In this document: in pieces, positions 53,913 to 63,305 of the stretch
How positions within the stretch are numbered: the first letter of the stretch is position 1
Layout: the number at the start of each line of letters is the position of its first letter
Origin: an uncultured Oxalobacteraceae bacterium
GTDB taxonomy: Bacteria; Pseudomonadota; Gammaproteobacteria; Burkholderiales; Burkholderiaceae
Assembly (NCBI GenBank): GCA_946480015.1
Contig: CAMLIL010000013.1
Coordinates: 1-64,000 of the forward strand
Direction of reading: 5' to 3'
Length of the DNA: 64,000 nucleotides
Made by a program: the position numbers and the translations under genes
Notes under the pieces: model-generated
Seen by the model: the letters and a program-made list of their open reading frames with translations, nothing else
The model's database searches: none
Told to the model about the DNA's origin: nothing

Positions 53913-54344
53913 ATGCGTTTATCGTCCGTGTTCCATGGCGCCATGCTGGCGCTGGCCTGTGGCGGGGCCGCCGCCCAGGCCTTCGATACTTCCCTGTTGG
54001 CCGGCCAGTGGGCCGAGAGCGTGAACAACCGGTTCGGCTGCCGCGCCGACAATGTCCATCACCGCTTCGCGCTCAGCGCGGACCGCAAGCACCTCAGCTT
54101 TCAACTCGACCGCAGCTGGAAAATCGGTACCGGCCAGCAGGTGCGCGAGTACGGCGCGCAGGTGGTGCGCGAGACCGCGACCATGCTGGTCATCCGCTAC
54201 GATGACGCATTGACCGGCATTCCTGCCGGGATGCGCGAGTGGGAATTGCTGTTCATCGGGCCGGGAACCTACCGCTGGCGCGCGACGTTCTGGCGCCAGG
54301 GCGAGTACAACGACGTCATCGGCGTGAAGTGCGCGCCCGACTGA
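53913..54344 (+). CDS. Secreted conserved hypothetical protein
   Basis: 143 aa, not recognised. MRLSSVFHGAMLALACGG is a signal peptide with probable cleavage after AQA. The mature domain is beta-rich with two cysteines (RFGCRAD and GVKCAPD) that could form a disulfide linking its ends. It follows nasA by 61 nt on the same strand, with no clear terminator between, but its content says nothing about nitrogen. A GC-rich palindrome (GGCCGCGCGCGGCC, 54348-54361) separates it from the convergent gene. Confidence 0.7.
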   Translation: MRLSSVFHGAMLALACGGAAAQAFDTSLLAGQWAESVNNRFGCRADNVHHRFALSADRKHLSFQLDRSWKIGTGQQVREYGAQVVRETATMLVIRYDDALTGIPAGMREWELLFIGPGTYRWRATFWRQGEYNDVIGVKCAPD

Positions 54345-54368
54345 TCCGGCCGCGCGCGGCCGCGCCGT

Positions 54369-54710
54369 TCAGACTTTTTTGACGAACCCGGTCTTCAGGC
54401 TCATGGCGCCGAAGCCGTCGATCTTGCAGTCGATGTCGTGGTCGCTGTCGACCAGGCGGATGTTCTTGACCTTGGTACCCATCTTGACGGTGCCGCCGCC
54501 GCCCTTCAGTTTCAAGTCCTTAATCACCGTCACGGTATCGCCGTCCTGCAACAGGTTTCCCGCGCTGTCGCGGTAGACGCGCGCGCCTTCCTCGGCAACG
54601 GCATCGTCGCCGGTCCGCCATTCGTGCGCGCACTCCGGGCATACCAGCAAGCCGCCGTCTTCATAGGTGAACGCCGAATTGCAGGCGGGGCAGGGAGGCA
54701 GTGCGCTCAT
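54369..54710 (-). CDS. yjdM: YjdM-like zinc-ribbon protein (PhnA family)
   Basis: 113 aa. The N-terminal zinc ribbon has [14 protein letters not shown] and [11 protein letters not shown]. The C-terminal SH3-like domain ([37 protein letters not shown]) matches E. coli YjdM (formerly PhnA) nearly throughout. The name comes from the phosphonate gene region, but a role in phosphonate use is doubtful. Start at ATG 54710 aligns with E. coli; an in-frame GTG/ATG pair lies 12-15 nt upstream. Confidence 0.88.
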   Translation of the reverse strand: MSALPPCPACNSAFTYEDGGLLVCPECAHEWRTGDDAVAEEGARVYRDSAGNLLQDGDTVTVIKDLKLKGGGGTVKMGTKVKNIRLVDSDHDIDCKIDGFGAMSLKTGFVKKV

Positions 54711-54904
54711 GCTTGTATCCATCACGATGTTGGCTGAAAGGCCAGCAGTATAACAGGCGGGCGATGGTGGTTGCGGCAGAGCATTCTTTCTTCCCGCAAA
54801 CAGAAGTGGAAAGGCGGCTTTATTTGTTAGTTTGAAAATTGTCCTATGGGAACATAATTATTCCAACAACTCATCTACCACCATCTTGCATTAAGGAGTA
54901 CGAA

Positions 54905-55702
54905 ATGGAGCATGTTTCCCTGTCCGATACCGCCGAGCGCCTTATGGCCCATGTTGCCGCGATCACTCCCGAGGCTGCCGACGCCGGACCGGTTGAACGG
55001 CTGCCGTTCACGATCCGGCGCGTCTCCACCGAGGCCGACATGCTCAAGGCGGTCAAAGTGCGGCATGCGGCCTATGCGCGCCATGTCCCGGCGTTTGCGC
55101 AAACGCTGACCGTGCCGGAAGAAGCCGATTACGACAGCGACGTGGTGGTGCTGTTGGCGGAATCGAAACTGGACGGTTCGCCGCTGGGCAGCACGCGCAT
55201 CCAGACCAACCTGCTGCAGCCGCTGCATCTGGAGGAATCGGTGGCGCTGCCGCTGTGGCTGCAGACCCGCCGCCTGGCCGAAGTGACCCGCCTGGGCGTG
55301 GGCGAGGGCCGCGTCGGTCACCTGGTCAAGACTGCCCTGATCAAGGCGTGCTTTTCGTATTGCGAGGAAAACGGCATCGAGTACGCGGTGGTGACGGGCC
55401 GCGCACCGATCGACCGCCAGTACGAGCAGCTGTTGTTTACCGATGTCTTCGCCAACAAGGCATTCATTCCACTGCGCCACGTCGGCAACCTGCCGCACCG
55501 GGTCATGGCGTTCGACATCCGCACCGGCGAGGAGCGCTGGGAAGCGGCCAAGCATCCCTTGCTGGGATTTTTCCGGCACACGCGCCATCCCGATATCGAT
55601 ATCACAACCCGCCATACGGTACAAATTCCGTCTAAAAATGCCGGTTTGGCCGCCCCGGCGGTGGTTTCCGGACAGGGCTTTTACAAAATGGCTACAGTTT
55701 GA
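54905..55702 (+). CDS. FeeM-like N-acyl amino acid synthase (GNAT fold)
   Basis: 265 aa. The core resembles the N-acyl amino acid synthase FeeM / autoinducer-synthase-like GNAT group: FTIRRVSTEADMLKAVKVRH, then RRLAEVTRLGVGEGR and a CSYCEENGIEYAVV-type acyltransferase motif followed by a LPHRVMAFDI strand. Such enzymes load long acyl chains from acyl carrier protein onto an amino acid. TAAGGAG precedes ATG 54905 and the region before it is AT-rich. The neighbouring c-di-GMP protein gene starts 108 nt downstream. Substrate is inferred from family only. Confidence 0.68.
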   Translation: MEHVSLSDTAERLMAHVAAITPEAADAGPVERLPFTIRRVSTEADMLKAVKVRHAAYARHVPAFAQTLTVPEEADYDSDVVVLLAESKLDGSPLGSTRIQTNLLQPLHLEESVALPLWLQTRRLAEVTRLGVGEGRVGHLVKTALIKACFSYCEENGIEYAVVTGRAPIDRQYEQLLFTDVFANKAFIPLRHVGNLPHRVMAFDIRTGEERWEAAKHPLLGFFRHTRHPDIDITTRHTVQIPSKNAGLAAPAVVSGQGFYKMATV

Positions 55703-55810
55703 TCAAATATTGCATGACGGCATCATTGTAAAACTGTATCCTTGCCGGATTGCCCCGTCCATTGCGCATACAATGGATGGATCCGTTTGACCCCGCTGCC
55801 GGATACCGTT

Positions 55811-58786
55811 ATGTCACAGCCGCTGTCTACGTCGCGCTTGCCGCCGCCGGGACGCGCCCACCGCGCCCTCGAGGCCACTCTACGCCTGCTGTCTTTTTAC
55901 GGCGTGCCTGTGGTTATCGCCTTGGTATCGCTGGTGGCCCTGGCGGTCTGGAACGATCCTTACGTCGCCAATGGCGAGCGCCAGATGCTGCTGCATGTGC
56001 AGCCCGAAGGGGAACAGGCCCTGACGCCGGAGCAGGCGCGCACCCTGCTGACCCGGGTCCGCCCGGTCACGGTGTACGATACCAAACTCAAAAGCGAGCC
56101 GATCTGGTTCAGTTTTTCCTCGCGCGGCGATGCGGATAATAGTGTCACCGTGGAATTTCCCTCGCGCCACGCTCTGGAACTGAGCTGCTGGGATGCCGCC
56201 AGCTTGCAACTGTTGGGCAGCTCCTCGCGCAGCGGGTCGGAAGGTGCGCTGGCGCCGCTCAAGGCCGGCTTTGCGCTCCAACTCGAACGCCAGGGGCCGG
56301 AAAACGTGCTGTGCCGGGGCAGCTTTGCCGGTCCTGCCCGCCTGAGCGCTCTGCAATGGCCGGCTGACCAGCTTGAACTGTCTGTTCAGCAATTTCATCG
56401 CAAGTCCGGGCTGCTGGACGGCGGCATGGTGGTGCTGGCCTTGTTCGTGCTGGTGACGGCGGTGATCAATCGCCAGCCGCTGTACGTGCTGTTTGCCGGC
56501 TGGCTGATCATGAATCTGCGCATTGGCGCGCTGTCGGCCGGCTGGGATATCCAGTGGCTGGGGCAGGCGGTGCCGGAACGCTGGCTGCTGCTGAGCCGTT
56601 CGGTGACCATCGCCCTGGCCAGCATTACCACCTTGACCTTGTACCTGACCTTGTTCCGCGAGGAGCTGGCCAGGACACGCTACCGGATTCCCCTGCGTAT
56701 TTGCGAATGGCTGTGCCTGCCATTGCTGGTGGCGGCCGTGGTGCTGCCGTACAACGTGTTCCTGCCCTTGATGTGGCCGATGGCAGGCGGAGCGCTGGTG
56801 CTGATGACCTTGGGCTTGATCAGCATTATCTTTCAGTCCAATAACCGGGTGGCGTTCTGGTTTGCCGCCTCGTTCGGCGTCACCTTCGTGTCCGGGCTGT
56901 CGGAAGTGATCGCGGCGGCGCTGGGCATCCGCGAATTGATGGGTTTAATCAACAGCGTCACGGCGGCGCTCGCATCCAGCCTGCTGGCAGCCTTGGCCGT
57001 GGCCGAGCAGATGCGCCTGGAAACCCAGCAGCGCATCGCTGCCCAGGCGGAACTGCAGCACGCTTACGAGGCGATGCCGGTCGGCCTGTTTACCCTGGAT
57101 GTGTACGGCCACTTTATCAGTGCTAACCCCGCCCTGCGCAAAATGCTGGGCACCGGTGAAATCGTTGCCGGGCGCACGCGCTGGAAACAGTTTTTCGCGG
57201 AAGGCGTGTGGAGCCAGTTGCACGAACTGGTGCATTCGGTCACCGACGCCGAGCTCGACATCGAGAACCGCGACGGGTCGCGCCGCTTCCTGGTGCGGGC
57301 CACCTTGGCGCGCGGCAGGATCGAAGGGGTGCTGCAGGATACGACCGAGCAGGCCAAGGCGACCGAGCAGCTGCGCTTCATGGCCAATAACGATCCGCTG
57401 ACCAAGGTGTTCAACCGGCGCGGCATCGAACGCATGTTCCAGCAGGCGGCCGGTCCGCTGGCCTTGGGCAAGCCGCTGGCGCTGGCCTATCTGGACTTGG
57501 ACCGCTTCAAACTGATCAACGACCTGTTCGGCCACAGTGCCGGGGACGAGGTGCTCAAGCAGGTGTGCGAGCGCATCGGCATGATGCTGGCCGGCGGCCA
57601 GCAGGTGGGCCGCGTGGGCGGCGACGAATTTGTGATCGTCATGCCCGATACCACCATCGCCCTGGCCACCCTGATTTGCCGCGGTATCGTCGAACGCATC
57701 AGCTCCACGCCGTACCGGGTTGGCGACAAGGCCTTCCACGTGCGCGGCTCGATCGGCTTGATCGAAGTGAGCAGCGGCATGCCGATGAAGGATGCAATCT
57801 CGACCGCAGACCGTGCTTGCCGTGAGGCCAAGGATGGCAAGCATGAAGGGCTGGTGGTCTACGGCCGTGAGTCGTCGGCCTTCCTGGAACGCGAAGCCGA
57901 ACTCAATCTGGTGGAAATGCTGTCGGGTAATGACGCCACTTCCAGCATGTTTATCGAAATGCAGCCGATCATGTCATTGAAGGCGCCGACCGAGTCGCTC
58001 AATTTCGAAGTGCTGCTGCGTATGCGCGAGGCCAACGGACGCGTGCTGCCGGCCGGGCCGATCATCGCGGCGGCGGAAAAGAGCGGCCGCGCCGGCGTGA
58101 TCGACCGCTGGGTGCTGGGCACGACACTGGCGTGGATCGACAAGCACGCGGCGCGCCTGGGCAATACGCAATTTGTGTGCATGAATCTTTCCGGCGCGTC
58201 CCTGAATGACGAGCGCTTTGTGCAGGACACCATCGACATCCTGAAGCGCCATGTGCATGTGGCCAGTCGTCTGTGCATGGAAATTACCGAAAGCGTGGCC
58301 CTGCACGATCTGGACAACACGCGCCGCTTCATCGACCAGGTACGCAATTTCGGCGTGAAGGTGGCGCTGGACGATTTCGGTGCGGGGTATACCTCTTTCT
58401 CGTATCTGAAAGAATTGCCGGCCGATGTGTTGAAGATCGATGGCAATTTCATCGTCAACATCAACGCCCACCCGGCCAACGTGGCCATCGTGGAAGCGAT
58501 CGTCAGCCTGGCGGTCAATCTGGGCATGAAGACCATCGCCGAATGGGCGGAAGACACGGCGACGGTGCAGACCCTGGCCGAAATCGGGGTGGACTATGTG
58601 CAGGGCTGGGCCGTGGCGCGCTCGATGGCGCCGGAGAAGCTGCTCACCGCTACCTCCTCGGCAGGTTTCATCCAGAACGAAGAGCTGACGCAGTTGGTGC
58701 GTACGCTGGGGGCGAAAGCCGCCGGTGGAGAGCTGCCGTCGGGCATGGAAGCATTCGGGCCGGTGCGCCTGCACGATCTGCACTAA
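55811..58786 (+). CDS. Membrane GGDEF-EAL protein with 7TM-type sensor and PAS
   Basis: 991 aa. One N-terminal helix (~residues 38-55), a ~150-residue periplasmic domain, then six or seven helices (~200-420) like a 7TMR-DISM sensor. A PAS domain (~425-530), a GGDEF domain with intact GGDEF near 603, and an EAL domain follow. The EAL signature reads EVL (NFEVLLRM near 733), but MNLSG, EITES, DDFGAGYTSF and the later acidic residues are kept, so phosphodiesterase activity is plausible. No RxxD inhibitory site precedes GGDEF. ATG 55811 was chosen for its position before the first helix; the ribosome site is weak. Confidence 0.86.
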   Translation: MSQPLSTSRLPPPGRAHRALEATLRLLSFYGVPVVIALVSLVALAVWNDPYVANGERQMLLHVQPEGEQALTPEQARTLLTRVRPVTVYDTKLKSEPIWFSFSSRGDADNSVTVEFPSRHALELSCWDAASLQLLGSSSRSGSEGALAPLKAGFALQLERQGPENVLCRGSFAGPARLSALQWPADQLELSVQQFHRKSGLLDGGMVVLALFVLVTAVINRQPLYVLFAGWLIMNLRIGALSAGWDIQWLGQAVPERWLLLSRSVTIALASITTLTLYLTLFREELARTRYRIPLRICEWLCLPLLVAAVVLPYNVFLPLMWPMAGGALVLMTLGLISIIFQSNNRVAFWFAASFGVTFVSGLSEVIAAALGIRELMGLINSVTAALASSLLAALAVAEQMRLETQQRIAAQAELQHAYEAMPVGLFTLDVYGHFISANPALRKMLGTGEIVAGRTRWKQFFAEGVWSQLHELVHSVTDAELDIENRDGSRRFLVRATLARGRIEGVLQDTTEQAKATEQLRFMANNDPLTKVFNRRGIERMFQQAAGPLALGKPLALAYLDLDRFKLINDLFGHSAGDEVLKQVCERIGMMLAGGQQVGRVGGDEFVIVMPDTTIALATLICRGIVERISSTPYRVGDKAFHVRGSIGLIEVSSGMPMKDAISTADRACREAKDGKHEGLVVYGRESSAFLEREAELNLVEMLSGNDATSSMFIEMQPIMSLKAPTESLNFEVLLRMREANGRVLPAGPIIAAAEKSGRAGVIDRWVLGTTLAWIDKHAARLGNTQFVCMNLSGASLNDERFVQDTIDILKRHVHVASRLCMEITESVALHDLDNTRRFIDQVRNFGVKVALDDFGAGYTSFSYLKELPADVLKIDGNFIVNINAHPANVAIVEAIVSLAVNLGMKTIAEWAEDTATVQTLAEIGVDYVQGWAVARSMAPEKLLTATSSAGFIQNEELTQLVRTLGAKAAGGELPSGMEAFGPVRLHDLH

Positions 58787-58921
58787 GGGACTCCTGGGCC
58801 GGGCACTGCATCGCCAAGCGGTGCCGCGCTGCCGGTCTTTGAGTCTGCGCGGTAACGGGGCGGGGTCGTGGATGAATGTTTGCTATTCTTGGGTCACGAC
58901 ATGTCGACCCGGGAGGCCACC

Positions 58922-59242
58922 ATGCAGCAAGCAATCATCAGGGTATTCGATGTCTTCGACTATGCCGAACGCGCGCGGGACGCTCTGCTGCACGAAGGGT
59001 TCGAGCGCGAGTCGGTGGACTTGAGCGTGCGCGATGACGAAGCGGGACCAGTGCAGGGCAATTTCACCGTCGGCAATCTACCGATGCAATCGGCACAGCA
59101 CACGTATGACCGCAACTATGCAAATTCCCGGCAGCGCGGGCATTGTGTGCTAACGGTGCAGGCGGCCGATTCGGCCATTGCGGCCAGCGCCGTGGCCATA
59201 CTCGACCGGTGCGGCGGTCGCGACCCCGATGCCAGGCGTTAG
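58922..59242 (+). CDS. Small general-stress-like protein
   Basis: 106 aa. IIRVFDVFDYAERARDALLH with EGFERESVDLSV resembles the YflT/GSP17M general-stress fold (a ferredoxin-like domain starting with strand-helix). The C-terminal half has HCVLTVQAADSAIAASAVAI, a second strand-helix unit, completing the fold. GGGAGG precedes ATG 58922, which was preferred over ATG 58901. It heads the stress-gene region, but on the opposite strand to the next gene. Confidence 0.55.
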   Translation: MQQAIIRVFDVFDYAERARDALLHEGFERESVDLSVRDDEAGPVQGNFTVGNLPMQSAQHTYDRNYANSRQRGHCVLTVQAADSAIAASAVAILDRCGGRDPDARR

Positions 59243-59343
59243 CGGATGGTCTGGCTGTTGGTGCGTGTTCGTGCGGCCATTCCCTGAGCGGGCAGCGTTT
59301 GCAAGTGCCAGGGCATCCCCGGTAGCCACAAGGCAATATTCAC

Positions 59344-60714
59344 TCATACACCGGCCGGGTAAGTCTCGGGGGCGTCGCCTTCCGACGCAAGGCCGACCGG
59401 TTCGAGTGCCCGTACCGCCTCCGTCTCATCGATATGAATGACGGCATCGAACTGCGCGGGCAAGCATGCGTTGAAGTAATGGCTCTGACGCTCGGTATGC
59501 GGCAGATAGAGCACGCCGATCGCCCGTTCCAGCCGGCGTTTGCGCAGTGCGCTCAGTGCCCGGCTTTTCTCGCCCAGCGCAAGCAGAAAACGCGGCATGC
59601 CGCTTTGGTGGAATAGGTCCTCATAGCTGCCGGGCAAGGCCGGAAGCACGCGCTTGCGTTCGCCCACACCATCCCATCGCGATGCGGCCGTGACCCAGCC
59701 GGTGTAGGTCGTCATCCCTAGCAGAAACGCCTGGTCGCCATAGCGTTCCCGTGCCAATTGCCCCACAGTCCATTCGCCGAGCTGACCGGTCTCGGTGGCC
59801 CGTGCGTCGCCGATATGGGAGTTGTGTTCCCATACGACGATTTTGGCTGGCTTTGCGTCGCGCGCGGACAAGTGCTGCGCCAGCGCTTCCAGCGTGTCGG
59901 CCATGTGCATGTCACGCAGATTCCATGAGGACACACGGCCGCGAAACATCGTGCGGTAGTACTCTTCCGCATTTTTGATCAGACGGGCGTTTTGCCGGGC
60001 GTAAAAGAATGCGTCGTCGGCATCGATGCCATCCTGGCCCATGTAATCGCGGGCGCGCTGTTGAAGATCCTGCAGTTGAGCGAGCACATCCTGTTCGCAG
60101 GATTCGGACATGCCGATGCCGGTGGCGTAGGCATAGTGTTGACTGTCTTCGCCGTAGTGGTCGAAGCAGGCATAGCGCGCCCGCGCTTCGCGCGCGGCCG
60201 CCGGGTCGACCTGGTCCAGATAGCGCAGAACTTCCTCGATGGAGGTGAACAGGCTGTACAGGTCCAGTCCGTAGAAGCCTGCTTTGGCGTCGGGTGCGCG
60301 CCCATCGTTGCAGGTGCGTAGCCAGGCGACCAGGTCGACGACATCCGTGTTACGCCACATCCAGTTTGGAAAGCGTTTGAATCCGTCCAGCGCGGCGGCG
60401 GCATCGGGGTCCTGGCTCTGCGCGCGCACATAGCGGTTCACGCGGTAGGCATCCGGCCAGTCTGCCTCGACCGCGACGGCGGCAAATCCCTTTTCCGCGA
60501 TCAGGCGCCGGGTGATGCGCGCACGCTCGGCATAGAACTCGTGCGTGCCGTGGGTCGCCTCGCCCAGCAAGACATACGGGGCGTCACCGATAAGCTCCAG
60601 CAGCGCATCGTAGTCCTCCGGGCCGCCATGCAGGGCTATGGGGCTTGGCAATTGCCGGGCCGGCAATGCCGTGCCGGCACTGGCGCTGCGAGTGGTGAAC
60701 ATGGCCTGTGCCAT
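59344..60714 (-). CDS. Erythromycin-esterase-family hydrolase
   Basis: 456 aa. The family motifs are all visible: GEATHGTHEFYAERARITRR, FAAVAVEADWPDAYRVN, GFYGLDLYSL, and KIVVWEHNSHIGDARATE, which together carry the His/Glu catalytic residues of EreA-type esterases. Most chromosomal members are not macrolide-resistance enzymes, and in other bacteria this domain occurs next to or fused with phosphoribosyltransferases, as in this cluster. Start ATG 60714 follows AGGGAATGGG. It is 8 nt downstream of the SRPBCC gene, so the two are likely co-transcribed. Confidence 0.87.
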   Translation of the reverse strand: MAQAMFTTRSASAGTALPARQLPSPIALHGGPEDYDALLELIGDAPYVLLGEATHGTHEFYAERARITRRLIAEKGFAAVAVEADWPDAYRVNRYVRAQSQDPDAAAALDGFKRFPNWMWRNTDVVDLVAWLRTCNDGRAPDAKAGFYGLDLYSLFTSIEEVLRYLDQVDPAAAREARARYACFDHYGEDSQHYAYATGIGMSESCEQDVLAQLQDLQQRARDYMGQDGIDADDAFFYARQNARLIKNAEEYYRTMFRGRVSSWNLRDMHMADTLEALAQHLSARDAKPAKIVVWEHNSHIGDARATETGQLGEWTVGQLARERYGDQAFLLGMTTYTGWVTAASRWDGVGERKRVLPALPGSYEDLFHQSGMPRFLLALGEKSRALSALRKRRLERAIGVLYLPHTERQSHYFNACLPAQFDAVIHIDETEAVRALEPVGLASEGDAPETYPAGV

Positions 60715-60722
60715 CCCATTCC

Positions 60723-61748
60723 CTAATGAAGGAATCTGCTGTCCGATGGCCGCCCCTGGGCGGCGGCATCCGGAATACTGCCGCGTTCCAGCAGCGACTT
60801 CATGCGCTGCAGATCCTCGTCCAGCTGGCGCTGCGGGTCGCGGCCGACCAGTTCGGCGAAAGTTTCGCCAGCCGCGCCTGCCGGCGGCCTGTAAGAGAGA
60901 CGGACGGTGGCGCGTGAACCGCCACGCACTTCCTCGATGCGCACTTCGCCGTACTGTTCGATTTCCGCGCCGGGCGCGCTTTGCCAGGCCAGCCGTTCGG
61001 GCCGGTTGCGTTCGGTAAGAATGGAATCGAATTCGAAGCGCGTGCCAGCCGGACCCTTGACGACCCAATGCGAGCGGATGCCGCCCAGGTCGCGTACTTC
61101 AAGCACATTGTTCATGAAGCGCGGGAAATTTTCGTAATTGGCCCACAGGTCGTACACCTGTTCCGGCGACACATCGATGCGGAGGGTTTTTTCGATCGTG
61201 ACCGGCTTGCCCGCGGTGCCGGCCATGTTGACCATGGGGCGCCCGCTTGCGCGGCGCGCCAGCAGGACCGCCCCGGCCAGTCCGGCGATGAGCCCCAATG
61301 GCATACGCCGGGTGGCAAGGCTGAACAGCCCGAGCGCGCCACCGCCCCACAGGGCAGCGGTGCGGACCTGGGGATCCCAGGACCGTTCGCGCAAGCCGCG
61401 CGCGATCGCCTTGATGCCGGTGGCCGGCCCGTCCAGCAGGGAGCCAAGGCCCGTGCTTTGCGCACTGACGCCGGCGGACTCGCCGGGCTGGCTGGACTGC
61501 TGGGGGCTGGACTGCTGGGTGTCCAACGGGGTGGAGGGCTCCGTTGCGGTGGCACCGGGGCGCACTTTCTGCATTGCGCTGTCGAGCGCCTGGCCGGTCT
61601 GGTGGCCGAGCGCGCGCAGCTTGTCGACCGACTCGGCCCGGCGGCTGGCACCGCGCTCCGGGTCCAGCATATACATCACGAGGGCGCCAACGGCGGCGCT
61701 GGCCAGCCATTTGCCCATTTGCAGATCCTGTTCAGAGTCGGTTCGCAT
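60723..61748 (-). CDS. SRPBCC (polyketide-cyclase/START-like) membrane protein
   Basis: 341 aa. The N-terminal segment KWLASAAVGALVMYMLDPER is a short hydrophobic anchor with the DPxRG motif seen in stress-related YtxH-like proteins. A Gln/Ser/Pro linker and a second hydrophobic hairpin (GLIAGLAGAVLLARRAS) follow. The C-terminal ~150 residues are an SRPBCC lipid-binding domain (VTIEKTLRIDVSPEQVYDLW, FPRFMNNVLEV, GEVRIEEVRGGSRATVRLSY). AAGGAGAA precedes the ATG. The start overlaps the phosphoribosyltransferase 3' end by 17 nt. Confidence 0.85.
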   Translation of the reverse strand: MRTDSEQDLQMGKWLASAAVGALVMYMLDPERGASRRAESVDKLRALGHQTGQALDSAMQKVRPGATATEPSTPLDTQQSSPQQSSQPGESAGVSAQSTGLGSLLDGPATGIKAIARGLRERSWDPQVRTAALWGGGALGLFSLATRRMPLGLIAGLAGAVLLARRASGRPMVNMAGTAGKPVTIEKTLRIDVSPEQVYDLWANYENFPRFMNNVLEVRDLGGIRSHWVVKGPAGTRFEFDSILTERNRPERLAWQSAPGAEIEQYGEVRIEEVRGGSRATVRLSYRPPAGAAGETFAELVGRDPQRQLDEDLQRMKSLLERGSIPDAAAQGRPSDSRFLH

Positions 61749-62484
61749 GGTGTTCTCCTTGGTTGTTGAGAGGCGACGGATTGCCCACAGCGCTGCCGCC
61801 AGCCGGCATCACGCCACTGCTCTTGCTGCTCTCCTGCGCACGCCAGGCCACTGCGAGCAGGTCCTGGACCTCGTCATCGGGAGTTTGATCGAAGGCGCGG
61901 TACCAGGTGCTGACGGCGCGGAAATGCGGCGGCTGCGTGATGCAGACCAGCTCGTCGACTTCGCTGGCCAGCGCCTCGCAACTGTCGGGTGCGCCGACCG
62001 GCACGGCGGCCACCACCCGGCGCGCGCCCAGCAGGCGGGCGACCTTGACGGCGGCACGCATGGTCGAGCCGGTCGCCAGGCCGTCATCGACCAGAATGGC
62101 GGTCCGGCCATGCAGATTGAGCGGCGCGCGCGCGCCCCGGTACTGGCGCTCGCGGCGCTCGATTTCGGCCTGTTCGCGCGCGCAGATCGCGGCGAGCGCC
62201 GCAGGCTCCACGGCAAAGCCGTCGATGGCGGCGTGATTAAGGACGCGCACGCCGCCACTGGCAATGGCGCCAATGGCGAATTCCGGGTGGCTCGGCAGGC
62301 CGAGCTTGCGTACCAGCAGCACGTCCAGATCCAGCTTCAGCGTCCTGGCGACGGCAAAGCCCACCGGCACGCCGCCGCGCGGCAAGGCCAGGACGACGGC
62401 ATCCGGCCGCGCGGCGTAGGCCGACAGGGCTGCGGCAAGTTGCTTGCCGGCGTGGAGGCGATTGTGGAAGCGTGCTTGGCTCAT
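61732..62484 (-). CDS. Phosphoribosyltransferase-family protein
   Basis: 250 aa. VLALPRGGVPVGFAVAR and the PRPP loop AILVDDGLATGSTMRAAV define a type I phosphoribosyltransferase fold. The N-terminus FHNRLHAGKQLAAAL is typical of the free-standing family linked to hydrolases and stress genes rather than to nucleotide salvage. The C-terminal ~35 residues are disordered. No good ribosome site precedes ATG 62484, and the frame is open upstream, so the start is uncertain. First gene of a probable three-gene operon with SRPBCC and the esterase. Confidence 0.86.
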   Translation of the reverse strand: MSQARFHNRLHAGKQLAAALSAYAARPDAVVLALPRGGVPVGFAVARTLKLDLDVLLVRKLGLPSHPEFAIGAIASGGVRVLNHAAIDGFAVEPAALAAICAREQAEIERRERQYRGARAPLNLHGRTAILVDDGLATGSTMRAAVKVARLLGARRVVAAVPVGAPDSCEALASEVDELVCITQPPHFRAVSTWYRAFDQTPDDEVQDLLAVAWRAQESSKSSGVMPAGGSAVGNPSPLNNQGEHHANRL

Positions 62485-62606
62485 AATTATTTGACAGGTA
62501 AAGGCCGCGGAGGTTGCATCGATTTGCGCATCGGCGTGCGGCGCGTCCTCCGGCAAGGCCAGCCTGCCCGCTGACCCGCCGCCCGGCGGCGCTGCACGCC
62601 TGATGC

Positions 62607-63092
62607 TTATTGGATGGCCAGCCTGGTCCCGCCAGCGTCCGGCTTTTTGGGCAGGGTGAGCTTGAGGATGCCGTTTTCCATCTGGGCCTGTGCACTGGCT
62701 TCGTCCACGTTGGTGGGCAGCATGAAACTGCGAATAAACTTCCCGCTGCTGCGTTCGGCGTAGACGACGTTGTCGCCTTCGCGCTGCTCGCTCTCGCGCC
62801 TGGATTCGCCCTCGATCGTTACGCGCTGCTTTTCGACGGTCACCTTGACGTCTTCTTTCTTGACGCCAGGCATCTCAACTTCGACATCGAAGGCATTCTC
62901 GTTCTCCGTCACGTTCAGGCGTGCCTGGACGGCCCCCGCGCTCTGCCACGGGGCCAGCGCCGCACCCTGGCCCAGCCCGAATGGCGCGAACATGTCTTCG
63001 AACATGCTTTCGACCAGCCGGCCGAACTGGTCTTCGATCCCCTGCGGGCGGTAGGAAGCAACCGGGGAACCGCTGCGTCGTATGATATTCAT
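62607..63092 (-). CDS. Hsp20 small heat-shock protein
   Basis: 161 aa. An N-terminal variable arm (GIEDQFGRLVESMFEDMFAP) precedes the alpha-crystallin domain (ARLNVTENENAFDVEVEMPG and KKEDVKVTVEKQRVTIEGE), with the conserved GILKLTLPK before a short C-terminal tail. A holdase chaperone. AAGGAG precedes the ATG. The 213-bp divergent region to HdeD contains a TTGACA-like box (63170-63175, minus strand), but no clear sigma32 promoter was found. Confidence 0.93.
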   Translation of the reverse strand: MNIIRRSGSPVASYRPQGIEDQFGRLVESMFEDMFAPFGLGQGAALAPWQSAGAVQARLNVTENENAFDVEVEMPGVKKEDVKVTVEKQRVTIEGESRRESEQREGDNVVYAERSSGKFIRSFMLPTNVDEASAQAQMENGILKLTLPKKPDAGGTRLAIQ

Positions 63093-63305
63093 CTCACTCT
63101 CCTTTCATCAGCACAATGCGGACCAATTCCCGCATATCGGAAAGATAGTTTTGGCCCGGGGCTGATCAGTGTCAAGCTCAGCCAAATGAAGAAATAAGGT
63201 CCGCTATGCCCTTGTTTGATCTGACGCAAAGGCAAGACATCGGCTGCGAATGATTCGCGGCGAGTCCAGTCTGACAAGGAAAACGAAGGGAGAGCGGAGG
63301 GAGAG

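Noticed and set aside
54348..54361. Palindrome GGCCGCGCGCGGCC as a terminator
   Set aside because: It lies between convergent genes but has no T-run on the plus side close enough and could be chance in GC-rich DNA; not listed as a feature.
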